Below are positions 53,685 to 62,807 of a stretch of DNA of 64,000 bases, piece by piece. The DNA lies in NCBI GenBank assembly GCA_024398365.1, contig JAKSJG010000002.1, positions 47,193 through 111,192 of the forward strand, read 5' to 3'. Below the pieces are notes generated by a model. The model was not told the origin of the DNA. It ran no database searches and was given only the letters and a program-made list of their open reading frames with translations. Position 1 is the first letter of the stretch; each line of letters opens with the position of its first letter. Made by a program: the position numbers and the translations under genes. This DNA comes from Bacteroidales bacterium (GTDB lineage Bacteria > Bacteroidota > Bacteroidia > Bacteroidales > UBA932).

Positions 53685-54353
53685 ATGCTTATAGTACTTG
53701 AAGGTCTCGACGGCGCCGGAAAATCCACCCAGAGGGATATGATCTCCCAGCACCTGGCAGCTGACGGCCTGCAGGTTGACCACCTGCACTTCCCACGCTA
53801 CGACGCATCCGTTTTCGGAGGAATGATAGGCGCGTTCCTGCGCGGCGACTACGGCAAAATTGACCAAGTCGATCCGCATCTGGTGGCTCTGCTCTTTGCT
53901 GAAGACAGGCACGAGGCCGCCGCTGACCTGAGGTCAAGGCTCGAACAGGGCCGCTGCGTCATACTCGACCGCTACGTGTATTCCAACATTGCATATCAGG
54001 GCGCCAAGGCCGGAAGCAAAAGCGCTGCCGAGGAGATGCGCGAATGGATATTCAATCTGGAGTACAATCATTTCGGCATCCCGAAGCCGGACCTCAACCT
54101 CTTCCTCGACGTGCCTATCTCATTTGTGGATGACAAGCTGCACAACGCCCGTGAAGGCAGCGAGAGGGATTATCTGGAAGGCAAGAGCGACATCCACGAG
54201 GCCGACATAGAGTTCCAGAAGAAGGTACGCGCCATCTACCTCAGGCAGTGCGAACTGGACAGCAGCTTCATACGCATCGACTGCTCTGACGAGGCCGGAC
54301 ACATGCTGCCTGCCGAACGTATTTTCGAGAAAATTAGAAAAATTCTAAAATAG
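53685..54353 (+). CDS. tmk: Thymidylate kinase
   Basis: Tmk phosphorylates dTMP to dTDP. The start [15 protein letters not shown] gives 222 residues, with P-loop GLDGAGKST (residues 7-15), the DR(Y/H) motif in [15 protein letters not shown] and the thymidylate-specific region. An upstream extension of the ORF is out of place, because it would cross the promoter. Together with tdk at 11574 it completes thymidine salvage to the dTTP precursor. A 50-nt gap and a -7 element precede rubrerythrin. Confidence 0.95.
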   Translation: MLIVLEGLDGAGKSTQRDMISQHLAADGLQVDHLHFPRYDASVFGGMIGAFLRGDYGKIDQVDPHLVALLFAEDRHEAAADLRSRLEQGRCVILDRYVYSNIAYQGAKAGSKSAAEEMREWIFNLEYNHFGIPKPDLNLFLDVPISFVDDKLHNAREGSERDYLEGKSDIHEADIEFQKKVRAIYLRQCELDSSFIRIDCSDEAGHMLPAERIFEKIRKILK

Positions 54354-54357
54354 ATAT

Positions 54358-54365
54358 TAACTTTG
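54358..54365 (+). promoter_or_regulatory. Bacteroidota -7 element for rubrerythrin
   Basis: TAACTTTG lies 38 nt before the rubrerythrin start. An AT-rich region precedes it, with no clear TTG at the -33 position. Confidence 0.5.
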
Positions 54366-54403
54366 TACCACTTTCAGTAATAATCATTAAAAATTATATC
54401 ATC

Positions 54404-54958
54404 ATGAGCAAGAAATGGATTTGCACCGTTTGTGGATATGTCCACGAAGGTCCTGAAGCACCGGAGCAGTGCCCACTCTGCAAGGCTCCAAAGTCTAAGT
54501 TCAAGGAAGTTGTAGAAAGCGGCGAAGGTCTCGCATTCGCTGACGAGCACAGACTCGGCGTAGCACAGGGCTGCGACCCTGAAGTATGGGATGGCCTCCA
54601 GAAGCATTTCCACGGTGAATGCACCGAAGTTGGAATGTACCTCGCAATGAGCCGTCAGGCTGACCGCGAAGGTTATCCTGAGGTAGCTGAAGCATTCAAG
54701 CGCTACGCTTGGGAAGAGGCTGAGCACGCTTCAAAGTTCGCTGAACTCATCGGCGAAGTGGTATGGGACACCAAGACCAACCTCAAGAAGAGAATGGAAG
54801 CAGAGGCAGGTGCATGCGAAGGCAAGCTCGCCATTGCAAAGAAAGCAAAGGAACTCGGCTATGACGCCATCCACGACACAGTACACGAGATGGCAAAGGA
54901 CGAGGCACGTCACGGCAAGGGCTTCGAAGGCCTCTTCAACCGCTACTTCAAGAAATAA
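54404..54958 (+). CDS. Reverse rubrerythrin (N-terminal rubredoxin, C-terminal diiron domain)
   Basis: This 184-residue protein detoxifies hydrogen peroxide in anaerobes. The rubredoxin iron site is first (Cys7, Cys10, Cys23, Cys26 in [10 protein letters not shown] and CPLCKAP), followed by the ferritin-like diiron domain with [19 protein letters not shown] and DEARHGKGF as the Glu/His ligands. The domain order is the reverse of classical rubrerythrin, as in the clostridial reverse rubrerythrins. Codon use resembles highly expressed genes here. It is convergent with the clostripain-like gene and overlaps it by 16 nt. Confidence 0.9.
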   Translation: MSKKWICTVCGYVHEGPEAPEQCPLCKAPKSKFKEVVESGEGLAFADEHRLGVAQGCDPEVWDGLQKHFHGECTEVGMYLAMSRQADREGYPEVAEAFKRYAWEEAEHASKFAELIGEVVWDTKTNLKKRMEAEAGACEGKLAIAKKAKELGYDAIHDTVHEMAKDEARHGKGFEGLFNRYFKK

Positions 54959-56169
54959 TTGGAATTGACCAGACCGGTGGTCTTGTTCCACGCGAGCTTC
55001 TGGTAATAATAATTCAGGAACCTGTATTCGGGATCCGGCAGATACATGCCGAGTCCCGAATATTTGTTTATCTTGATATTGAGGAATGTCGGCGTGCTTG
55101 CCTTGTAGATGACAGCGGCATCGAGGGCCTTGCTGAACTCGAGATATTCCGATGTGGAACCGACCTTGAGCACTATATCACCCAGATCGTACAGCCAGTG
55201 GGCGGTACATCTGTCAAAATACTGGACCCTCTCTCTGTCAAGGGCAAAGATTTCCGCACTATGCCGGCTGAAGATTGATTTGCATACAGTTGCCAGAGGC
55301 TCTATTTCCGAAGTCTTCACGACCGCCACGGTGCCGCCCTGACCGGGCTGTCTGTTGTAGTATTCGAAGTATTCGCGGGCGATGTTGATGATGGCAGCCT
55401 CTTTGTCAGGATTGTTGAAAAGTTCGTCCAGCATCATGTAATACGGGAAACCCTGTGCCATAATCTCAGTCGGGGAGACTGCCAGATACTTGCATTTATC
55501 CTTCAGCTGATAAGCCACCTCAACGCCTCCCATAAGGCAGGAATCGAAGATGATGCTCTCATACTTGAATGGCAGGATATCAGCAAGATCTACGAGGTCA
55601 ATCTCTTCGGCGCTGTCATAGTCCTTTCCGAAGGACTTGCGCGGACTGCGCGCGGCAGGGGCCAGAACGGACGCATCCTTTTCTGGCTTGGCATGAAGGT
55701 CCTTGTTGTAATACAGATTGTCGTAAGTTTCCTCAGGAAGGAAACCTGTTGAGTGTGACCAGAGCACCAGATTATGGTATTTGGCAGGGCAGAGATTCTC
55801 CGCATCCATGATGACCTGTGACAGCGTGGTCACAGAAGCGGACTTCTGGTCAGAAGGATAAGTGCAAAGGGTGGTCTCGCGGATAAGGCCGCGGGAGTTG
55901 CGCGTCATCTTTATCAGACGGGGATTCTGTCCCGGTATATGGTAATACACCATCAGGATGTCGCTGTCAAGGCTGTCGGAAGGTATGAAACCGCTGCGAA
56001 GCTGGTTCATGCAGTCCGGAGCCATGGAAGACAGAGTGTTGTTGCCAGCAATATATATGAGGAGAGATGTCTTCTCGACCTCCTTCTTGCTGCCACCGCA
56101 GGAAGTCATTGTCACCAGAACGGCAGACAGTGCGATGAGTACAAATAATATGTTACGGATCCGTTTCAT
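54943..56169 (-). CDS. Clostripain family (C11) cysteine peptidase lipoprotein
   Basis: A lipoprotein signal with lipobox TSCG anchors this 408-residue protein. The caspase-like C11 catalytic dyad is visible: His139 in [10 protein letters not shown] and Cys211 in [27 protein letters not shown] is also typical. Clostripain-like peptidases cleave after Arg or Lys and often self-process. A low-complexity gap near residues 165-190 could be a self-processing loop. It is followed by a DMT-type membrane protein gene upstream, 18 nt away. Confidence 0.9.
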   Translation of the reverse strand: MKRIRNILFVLIALSAVLVTMTSCGGSKKEVEKTSLLIYIAGNNTLSSMAPDCMNQLRSGFIPSDSLDSDILMVYYHIPGQNPRLIKMTRNSRGLIRETTLCTYPSDQKSASVTTLSQVIMDAENLCPAKYHNLVLWSHSTGFLPEETYDNLYYNKDLHAKPEKDASVLAPAARSPRKSFGKDYDSAEEIDLVDLADILPFKYESIIFDSCLMGGVEVAYQLKDKCKYLAVSPTEIMAQGFPYYMMLDELFNNPDKEAAIINIAREYFEYYNRQPGQGGTVAVVKTSEIEPLATVCKSIFSRHSAEIFALDRERVQYFDRCTAHWLYDLGDIVLKVGSTSEYLEFSKALDAAVIYKASTPTFLNIKINKYSGLGMYLPDPEYRFLNYYYQKLAWNKTTGLVNSNYFLK

Positions 56170-56187
56170 CTCCCCAAAGATAGGATA

Positions 56188-56559
56188 TTATTTCCTGAAT
56201 GTAAAGAAAACTGCTCCGATAAGGCAGAGGAACGCCCAAAGATTATTGAAAGTAAGTTTCTCCTCCTTGACAAAAATGGCGGAGAACAGAACGAACACGA
56301 TCAGGGTAAGAACCTCCTGAATGATCTTGAGCTGCATCAGAGTGAAAGGACCTCCGTTGTCAATGGCTCCCATCCTGTTTGCAGGTACCTGGAAGCAGTA
56401 TTCGGCGAAGGCGATGAGCCAGCTGGACAAGATGACACCGAAGAGTCCCCAGGACGAGAACGGCTTGGGTGTACCAAGCTTGATATGCCCGTACCAGGCA
56501 AGTATCATAAATATGTTAGCCACAAAAAGAAGGGCTATCGTAGCAACACCTTTCCACAT
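56188..56559 (-). CDS. DUF486 family small membrane protein
   Basis: This 123-residue protein has four hydrophobic helices, with conserved AWYGHIKL, SWLIAFAEYCFQVPANR and the final LCLIGAVFFTFRK. These are marks of DUF486, related to drug/metabolite transporters. The substrate is unknown. It is divergent from the DPP III gene; the two start codons are 68 nt apart. It lies 18 nt from the clostripain-like gene, so they could share a transcript. Confidence 0.88.
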   Translation of the reverse strand: MWKGVATIALLFVANIFMILAWYGHIKLGTPKPFSSWGLFGVILSSWLIAFAEYCFQVPANRMGAIDNGGPFTLMQLKIIQEVLTLIVFVLFSAIFVKEEKLTFNNLWAFLCLIGAVFFTFRK

Positions 56560-56580
56560 AGTTATTTCCCGTTATGAGCT

Positions 56581-56609
56581 GCAAAAATACAAAATCTTGC
56601 TATTTTTGC
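56581..56609. promoter_or_regulatory. Symmetric divergent promoters for DUF486 and DPP III
   Basis: GCAAAAATA (56581-56589) and TATTTTTGC (56601-56609) form a 9-bp perfect inverted repeat. Each arm contains a TATTTTTG -7 element, one on each strand, placed 16-23 nt from the respective start. Confidence 0.6.
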
Positions 56610-56627
56610 AGATATTAATAATACATT

Positions 56628-58625
56628 ATGAGAAAACTTAAGACAATGATGCTTATCGCAGGTGCTGGACTGTCAATGGCTGCATGCACACAGAAAGAAA
56701 GCGAATTCAAGTACTCTGTTGACCAGTTCGCCGACATAGAAGTACTGAAATATCAGATTCCCGGCTGGGATGATCTTTCATTCCAGCAGAAGGAATATAT
56801 CTATCATCTCAGCGAGGCTGCCAAAGCCGGCCGCGACATCACCTGGGATCAGAATTTCAAGTACAATCTGCCTATAAGGCACGCATTGGAGAACATCATC
56901 GAGAACTACTCCGGCGACCGTGAGTGCGAGGAGTGGAACCAGTTCCTGGTCTATGCCAAGCGCGTGTTCTTCAGCAACGGCATCCATCATCACTATGCCG
57001 ATGACAAGATACTGCCGGAGTGCAGCAAGGAATACATCGCTTCGCTCATGTCCGCAGTGGGTGAGGACCCTCAGCAGAGCGAGCTGCTCGTCAGCATAAT
57101 GTGCGACCCTGAGCTGTACGCCACCGCGCGCTGCCAGGACGACAGCAAGGATCTCGTCACTGCATCCGCAGTCAATTTCTATGAAGGCGTCACCGCAGAT
57201 GAGGTCAATGCATTCTATACCAAGCTCGCAGCAGTGGAAGACCCGCACCCTGTATCTTACGGTCTCAACAGCAAGCTCGTGAAGGATGAGGACGGTACAA
57301 TCAAGGAAATACCATACACCGCAGACGGCCTTTACGGGCCAGCTATCAAGGTCATCATCGGTCACCTCGAAGAAGCGGCCAAAGTGGCTGAGAACGATCT
57401 CCAGAAAAAGTATATAGGCGAACTCATCGAATATTACAGGACAGGCGACCTCAGGATGTGGGACCAGTACAATGTATCATGGGTGGGCGACACCGAATCC
57501 GATGTGGACTTTGTCAACGGTTTCATCGAGAATTACGGAGACCCTCTCGGACGCAAGGCCCACTGGGAAGGCATAGTCGATTACCGCGACAACGAGGCAT
57601 CCAAGAGGACCAAGACCATCAGCGACAATGCCCAGTGGTTCGAGGACAACTCCCCTGTGGATCCTCGCTTCAAGAAGGAGGAAGTGAAGGGTGTATCAGC
57701 CAAGGTTATCAACGTGTCTGTAATCGCAGGCGCCAACGCACCTGCCACTGCCATTGGCATCAACCTGCCTAACTCCAGCTGGATACGCAAGGAATTCGGT
57801 TCCAAGTCTGTCACCATCGCCAACATCACCGATGCTTATGACGAAGCTGCAGCACAGGCCCCGAAGAGCATTCTGACCGAATTCGCATGGGACCAGGCGG
57901 AGATTGACCTTTGCAAGAAGTACGGCAACATCACAGACAATCTCCACACCGACCTCCACGAGTGCCTCGGACACGGTTCAGGGCAGAAGCTCCCTACCAC
58001 ACCGCAGAAGGCTCTCAAGGAGTACAGCTCCGCCATCGAAGAAGCCCGCGCCGACCTGTTCGCACTGTATTACCTGGCTGACGCCAAGCTCCTCGAGCTC
58101 GGCCTCCTTGATGACAAGGATGCATACAAGGCTGAATACATGAGCTACATACGCAACGGCCTGTTCACCCAGTTCACCCGTATCGAGCCTGGCAAGAAGA
58201 ATACTGAAGCCCACATGCAGAACCGCAAGCTCATTGCACAGTGGTGCTATGAGAAGGGTCTTGCAGACAATGTCATCGAGAAGAAGGTGCGCGACGGCAA
58301 GACATACTTCGTAATCAATGATTTTGACGCACTCCGCGGACTCTTCGGCGAATTGCTCAAGGAGATTCAGCGCATCACCTCAGAGGGCGATTTCGAGGCT
58401 GCAAAGTCCCTCATCCAGACTTATGCCATCAATATTGACCCTGAACTCCACCGCGAGGTACTCGAGCGCTACGCATCCCTTGACCTCAAGCCATACAAGG
58501 GTTTCGTCAATCCGGATATCGTACCGGTAGTGAAGCACGGCAAAACCGTCGACTACAAGATAGTGTATGTGAACGATTTCCTCCAGCAGCAGCTGGACTA
58601 CGGCAAGAAGTACCGCACACTCTAA
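56628..58625 (+). CDS. Dipeptidyl peptidase III (M49) lipoprotein
   Basis: This 665-residue metallopeptidase removes dipeptides from peptide N-termini. The zinc motif is HECLGH (residues 444-449), the variant found in Bacteroides DPP III rather than HELLGH of eukaryotic forms, and the second motif EEARAD is near residue 475. A lipoprotein signal (lipobox MAAC) places it in the envelope. The second half contains HTDLHECLGHGSG and FDALRGLFGELLKEIQR, as in M49. It ends before a pair of terminator hairpins. Confidence 0.93.
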   Translation: MRKLKTMMLIAGAGLSMAACTQKESEFKYSVDQFADIEVLKYQIPGWDDLSFQQKEYIYHLSEAAKAGRDITWDQNFKYNLPIRHALENIIENYSGDRECEEWNQFLVYAKRVFFSNGIHHHYADDKILPECSKEYIASLMSAVGEDPQQSELLVSIMCDPELYATARCQDDSKDLVTASAVNFYEGVTADEVNAFYTKLAAVEDPHPVSYGLNSKLVKDEDGTIKEIPYTADGLYGPAIKVIIGHLEEAAKVAENDLQKKYIGELIEYYRTGDLRMWDQYNVSWVGDTESDVDFVNGFIENYGDPLGRKAHWEGIVDYRDNEASKRTKTISDNAQWFEDNSPVDPRFKKEEVKGVSAKVINVSVIAGANAPATAIGINLPNSSWIRKEFGSKSVTIANITDAYDEAAAQAPKSILTEFAWDQAEIDLCKKYGNITDNLHTDLHECLGHGSGQKLPTTPQKALKEYSSAIEEARADLFALYYLADAKLLELGLLDDKDAYKAEYMSYIRNGLFTQFTRIEPGKKNTEAHMQNRKLIAQWCYEKGLADNVIEKKVRDGKTYFVINDFDALRGLFGELLKEIQRITSEGDFEAAKSLIQTYAINIDPELHREVLERYASLDLKPYKGFVNPDIVPVVKHGKTVDYKIVYVNDFLQQQLDYGKKYRTL

Positions 58626-58628
58626 AAT

Positions 58629-58704
58629 ATAAGGAGTCCCCGACAAAGGGGACTCCTTATATATAAATAAAAGGCTGCCATTCAAAAGGATGGCAGCCTT
58701 TTAT
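58629..58704. terminator. Two tandem terminator-like hairpins between DPP III and the histone-like gene
   Basis: First stem: ATAAGGAGTCCCC / GGGGACTCCTTAT (58629-58641 and 58648-58660), with no T tract. Second stem: AAAAGGCTGCCAT / ATGGCAGCCTTTT (58669-58681 and 58690-58702), flanked by A and T runs. The pair lies between convergent genes; the second resembles a bidirectional terminator. Confidence 0.8.
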
Positions 58705-58718
58705 CTTAGGCTTTGCAA

Positions 58719-58892
58719 TTATTTTGCAGCTTCAACTGATGCCTTGCGGAAGTCCTTCATCAGTTTAGCAATGTTCAGAGCGTTCTTGCGTGCGCGTGTG
58801 CCAGCTGCCTTGTTACCCTTAACGAGCTGTGCTTCTGCGTTCTTCTGGAAAGCTGCGATCTCAGCGTTAATAGCGTCTACGATTTCTTTCAT
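58719..58892 (-). CDS. Histone H1-like small basic protein
   Basis: This 57-residue ORF starts MKEIVDAINAEIAAF and continues QKNAEAQLVKGNKAAGTRARKN, then ALNIAKLMKDFRKASVEAAK. It matches the short histone H1-like proteins of Bacteroidota, which share the KGNKAAGTRARK core and a Lys-rich end. Such proteins bind DNA and probably organise the nucleoid. It has its own promoter and a terminator just downstream, so it is an independent, probably strongly expressed gene. Confidence 0.85.
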   Translation of the reverse strand: MKEIVDAINAEIAAFQKNAEAQLVKGNKAAGTRARKNALNIAKLMKDFRKASVEAAK

Positions 58893-58941
58893 AATTGTAA
58901 GTATTAAATTGTTAATAAGTATGTTTTCAACTTTACACTGC

Positions 58942-58972
58942 GAAAGTTATGCATAATTATTTAATAAACAAA
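58942..58972 (-). promoter_or_regulatory. Promoter for the histone-like gene
   Basis: TTTG at 58969-58972 (minus) and TAACTTTC at 58942-58949 are separated by exactly 19 nt. The -7 element differs from TAnnTTTG only at the last base. It is 50 nt upstream of the start codon. Confidence 0.6.
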
Positions 58973-58986
58973 ATATTATGCAACTT

Positions 58987-60456
58987 TTATCTAATATCTG
59001 CCTTCGGATTTACAATATAGCTGCCGTAATGAGGGTCCCTCTCCTCCTCCGCAATGACCACTTTGCGGCCCCAGGAGGCCGATTTGGTCCTAACAGCCTT
59101 AACAGTAGGCAGTTCGGGATAATTTCCAGTAACAATATGTGTGAGGCAGGCCCTGATATTGTCTTCAGTAGCATCAAAGTCATGGTAAAGGTCATCCGGC
59201 CTGTAATTGTCAGGTATGAAACCGTCATCAGGGATGGATTCGCCTATACCGTTCTTGTTATAGAAGCAGATAGGCAGGAACACCCACTGGAGCTTGCTGT
59301 AATCATCCCTGTTGTACCTTGCGTAATCCGCATCCTCACCTGGATAGAAGAGCACGTACATGCCGTTAGGTTTGCCGTAGGTGGTGTCGCCCACCATCTT
59401 GACATCCATCAGCGGACGAAGTCCGTTGGTGACCATTTCACTCGCCGAAGCGCTGCCGGCACCGGTAATGACATAGAGATGCTCAATACCGATGGAGGAT
59501 CCTGTCAGCGACTTGTTGGTCGTAGGATCAGTCACCGCATCGCCCACCTTCTCGGCAGCATCCTGAGATGACAGAATCTTATTGTGGACACGCTTCACAT
59601 AGATTTTTCCCTTTGCCGACTCAGGAGCGAGATAATTGACAAGCAGCTGGCTGGCACGGCTGTCGCCGCCGCCGTTGTATCGGAGGTCGAGAATCATAGT
59701 CTTCACGCCCTGGGCCTTGAGAGTCTCCATGGCCGAAGTGATGTCCTCGAGGAAATTTGCCTTGAATGAGAGATAATTGAAGTAGCCTACAGGTTCCTTG
59801 AGGCCAGGGAAATCCTTGTCAGTAAAGACCTTGAGGTCCAATGACGAACGGACATTGAGCGAGGTTGCCCAGTCTGTCGTAAAAGTGAAGGACTTACCTG
59901 CCGTATCCTCGAAGGTAAAAGTCTGTGGAGAAGTATTCAAAGAGGTCTCGAAGGTACCCAGGCGGATAAGGTCCATCACCTCGGTGCCGGCGACATGGGT
60001 AAGGAGACATCCTCGGGTCACACCGTTGTTCGCCCACGGTGACCCCGGATAGACATATCTCACATATACGCCGTAATCATCATAATACTCAAGAGGCTGC
60101 GCAAGGCTGCCACCATAAGTGCCGACCACCACGCCGGACTCCGAATCTACATAATATTCCTTGTCACACATCCAGCTCCAGCGGTCATTGCCGTAGAGCA
60201 GTTTGTCAAAGAAGTCGTATATGTCCACATTGGCGGCACTCACCTTTGAATTGCGTTCAATGACATCCGCCTGCCAGTAATAATATACATTCATATACTC
60301 CCGGCGGAGGTAATTCTTGGCCTCCATCTGCGGATCCTTCTTCTCCTCCTCCGGCTTCACCGGCGGTTCCGGATCCTTGCATGATGTCAAAAGGGCAAGA
60401 GCCGCAGCCATTGCCACAAAAACACGGTTCGATTTCAAATAAAAACCCATATTCAT
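58987..60456 (-). CDS. S41 family (CtpA-like) serine peptidase lipoprotein
   Basis: A lipoprotein signal with lipobox LTSC (Cys26) is followed by a Lys/Pro/Glu linker, an N-terminal helical region and a PDZ-like part (about residues 125-200), then the S41 catalytic domain. The nucleophile Ser is in GAGSASASEMV (residues 332-342), and MILDLRYNGGGDSRASQ is characteristic. Ctp-type proteases clip C-terminal tails of envelope proteins. The next gene upstream, a fimbrillin-like lipoprotein, ends 3 nt before its start, so these are co-transcribed; this suggests, but does not prove, a functional link. Confidence 0.9.
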   Translation of the reverse strand: MNMGFYLKSNRVFVAMAAALALLTSCKDPEPPVKPEEEKKDPQMEAKNYLRREYMNVYYYWQADVIERNSKVSAANVDIYDFFDKLLYGNDRWSWMCDKEYYVDSESGVVVGTYGGSLAQPLEYYDDYGVYVRYVYPGSPWANNGVTRGCLLTHVAGTEVMDLIRLGTFETSLNTSPQTFTFEDTAGKSFTFTTDWATSLNVRSSLDLKVFTDKDFPGLKEPVGYFNYLSFKANFLEDITSAMETLKAQGVKTMILDLRYNGGGDSRASQLLVNYLAPESAKGKIYVKRVHNKILSSQDAAEKVGDAVTDPTTNKSLTGSSIGIEHLYVITGAGSASASEMVTNGLRPLMDVKMVGDTTYGKPNGMYVLFYPGEDADYARYNRDDYSKLQWVFLPICFYNKNGIGESIPDDGFIPDNYRPDDLYHDFDATEDNIRACLTHIVTGNYPELPTVKAVRTKSASWGRKVVIAEEERDPHYGSYIVNPKADIR

Positions 60457-60459
60457 GTT

Positions 60460-62796
60460 CTAAAAATTTAAATCCAATGACTTGTCACGGCTGCCGCCAA
60501 TCCATTCAACTGTCTTCTGCCGCCACCAGGCCTCGCTCCACATAGAGTTATCAAGATTCAGCACAACGTCCTTGCCGCCCTTGCCGTCCGAGCCTGTGCG
60601 CCTGTTGTTAGGGGTGTCGGCATTGATAGTCGGGTAGCAGTAGCAATGGCCTGTAACACCGTTGAGCGTGCAGGAGAGGACAGGATGCTCCTTGTCCTTT
60701 TCCAGCCACCAGCACCAGTCGCAATCACCGCTGCCGCTGCTTATGGCGGCGGCATATGAAGTTGAATTATCCGGCGTAACGGCTGATATCGAACCTATGT
60801 TGATGCACAATCTGAACTGGTGGGCGTAGTCAGTATGGCGGTCAACGCCATTGTTGCCTGTTGACTTGCTGAAGAAGGCAAAACCTGCCGCATGGGCACC
60901 GTTTCCCTGCGCGGTGATATCGCCCTTGTTCAAACAGTTGTAGAAATGCGGAACTGCCTGAGGCACTTCCTGTTGACCGGCAGAAGGAAGACTGTGGCTA
61001 CGGCCGTCTATCTGGCTGAATCCGACAAAACCGGAAGCATAGACGGAATAGTTTATGCTGCCCGGCTTCATGGTTATATCACCTGAATTGACGCAGTTGG
61101 TGAAAGTGTATGTATTGGCATAGAGGAACCCCCAGTTGCCATATCCAATGAAGCCTCCGCAATGCACGTAGCCTTCTTCAACAGGCAGGTCGAAGGTGAT
61201 GTCGCCACGGTTGCGGCAGCGGTCGAAGTCCGTGGTGGAATTGCTGTTCTGGTTGTACATGTGTCCGACGAATCCTCCGATATAGAAAGAGGTATAAGGC
61301 TGGATGCCATGCTCGATCCAATGATATTCCTCATCTACTTCAACAAAATAATTCTCCGAAAACGTAATGTTGGCATCATTGGAGCAATTGACAAAATCAA
61401 GATCGTCACTGTTGTTGTTTCCTACGAAACCGCCAAATCGCACACTGCCTCCCCAGTTGCAGAACTTGAAATCGTAATTGCCTTCTATATGGCAGTTCTC
61501 AATGAGAGTAGGTGCTACGCCGTTGGCATTATCAACAAATGATATGAAAGGGCTGACATAGTTGTGATTATGCAGAACCGCCGTCTCGTTCGCCGGCCTG
61601 AGGGTCAAATCCCTGAAGGTGGCACGATACACCTTGTGGAAGAGTCCGCAGTAATCATAAGTATTGGACGAAGACCACTCGCTGAAATTTGAAAGCCTGT
61701 AATTGGAAATGGTATGTCCGTTGCCGTCGAACACACCGCAGAATTCGACCTTCCTGCCATCGGCGATAAGGGAGTCGCCTTCGCAGTCAATATCGTCTGT
61801 CACCCTGTAGCACATTCCCCTGTATTGCGTGGCATTCCCGTTGGCAAGGCGGTCAAGCAGGAGCTCCATATCAGCCTTTGTACTGATCTGGAAAGGATTG
61901 CCGGCAGTGCCTTCGCCATACCAGCCCTCGCTCCTGTCCGGCAGCTCGGCCACGTTGATCGCACCGAGATTGAGCACCTGATTGCGCACGAGTTTGACCT
62001 CCCTGTCTGCCGCAGCGGATTTGACCACGACCGGCGTCTCATCCGTCGGGTAATGGTAGAGGCTGATGCTTATCCCCTTGATGTCGTGTGGAAGTGTGCA
62101 GAAATAGTAGCTCTGCCCTGCCTTCATGGTGCCGTTCAAAGTGATGCTGCTTGAGCCCGGACCGACATATCTGACGGTCCCGTCAGGAGTGATTGTGACG
62201 GAGCCTGCCAGCATCTTTGACTCTGACTTGAGCACCGCCTTCTCGAAAGTAAGACCCTCAAGGTCTTCCGGAACCGTAAACTTTACAAGCGCACAGGCAT
62301 TGTGGAAGGTGATATTGTGTACGGAATTGCTGACTTTTACTGACTGGGCGACGCTGATGAAGGCCTGCGGGTCGAAACTGCCAGCCACTGCCTGCTGCTG
62401 GTCCGGTATGGCCACAGGGCGGCGCGCGTCATCCGTGCCGACGGTACCTATCTTTCCTTCTGCAACCGCCACATTGGCCATATAAGGATACAGGGCAAGG
62501 TAAGAATTGGCGACTATCTTCACCTTGCCGGAGAAAGTCGCTGAGCCGTCAGCACCCATTTCACCGCTCTGCGAAAATTCGCAATTGTTGCCGTCCGCAT
62601 CAAAAACCGATATTTTGTCGCCGGCCTCAAATACTATGTTGTTCCCCGCGGCCAGAGCGGCGCGGGTAATGGCGTCAGGCTCACGCTGTATGCGCATTGT
62701 CACTTCTGTCTCCCCGTTCAGTGTTGCGACAGGTTCTTCAATAGTACATCCTGCCAGCGTTAGAGCGAAGATGAAAACTGATGTATATTTCTTCAT
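60460..62796 (-). CDS. Fimbrillin-like lipoprotein with a repetitive beta-helix region
   Basis: The start MKKYTSVFIFALTLAGC is a lipoprotein signal; 778 residues. Residues about 25-290 resemble the fimbrillin-like (Mfa/FimB) domain: FEAGDKISVFDADGNN, IPDQQQAVAGSFDPQAFISV, ALVKFTVPEDLEG. From about 320 the sequence turns to repeated GLUG/beta-helix-like units (FCGVFDGNGHTISNYRLS, GGFVGNNNSDDLDFVNC, GGFVGHMYNQNSN, CGGFIGYGNWGF), each with Asn/Cys-rich turns. It is probably surface exposed. Only 11 nt separates it from the fimbrillin-like gene upstream. Confidence 0.82.
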   Translation of the reverse strand: MKKYTSVFIFALTLAGCTIEEPVATLNGETEVTMRIQREPDAITRAALAAGNNIVFEAGDKISVFDADGNNCEFSQSGEMGADGSATFSGKVKIVANSYLALYPYMANVAVAEGKIGTVGTDDARRPVAIPDQQQAVAGSFDPQAFISVAQSVKVSNSVHNITFHNACALVKFTVPEDLEGLTFEKAVLKSESKMLAGSVTITPDGTVRYVGPGSSSITLNGTMKAGQSYYFCTLPHDIKGISISLYHYPTDETPVVVKSAAADREVKLVRNQVLNLGAINVAELPDRSEGWYGEGTAGNPFQISTKADMELLLDRLANGNATQYRGMCYRVTDDIDCEGDSLIADGRKVEFCGVFDGNGHTISNYRLSNFSEWSSSNTYDYCGLFHKVYRATFRDLTLRPANETAVLHNHNYVSPFISFVDNANGVAPTLIENCHIEGNYDFKFCNWGGSVRFGGFVGNNNSDDLDFVNCSNDANITFSENYFVEVDEEYHWIEHGIQPYTSFYIGGFVGHMYNQNSNSTTDFDRCRNRGDITFDLPVEEGYVHCGGFIGYGNWGFLYANTYTFTNCVNSGDITMKPGSINYSVYASGFVGFSQIDGRSHSLPSAGQQEVPQAVPHFYNCLNKGDITAQGNGAHAAGFAFFSKSTGNNGVDRHTDYAHQFRLCINIGSISAVTPDNSTSYAAAISSGSGDCDWCWWLEKDKEHPVLSCTLNGVTGHCYCYPTINADTPNNRRTGSDGKGGKDVVLNLDNSMWSEAWWRQKTVEWIGGSRDKSLDLNF

Positions 62797-62807
62797 AAGC
62801 ATCTCCT

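Noticed and set aside
58629-58660. First hairpin after DPP III as a stand-alone terminator
   Set aside because: The stem is strong but has no T tract on either side, so it is listed only as part of the tandem hairpin region.
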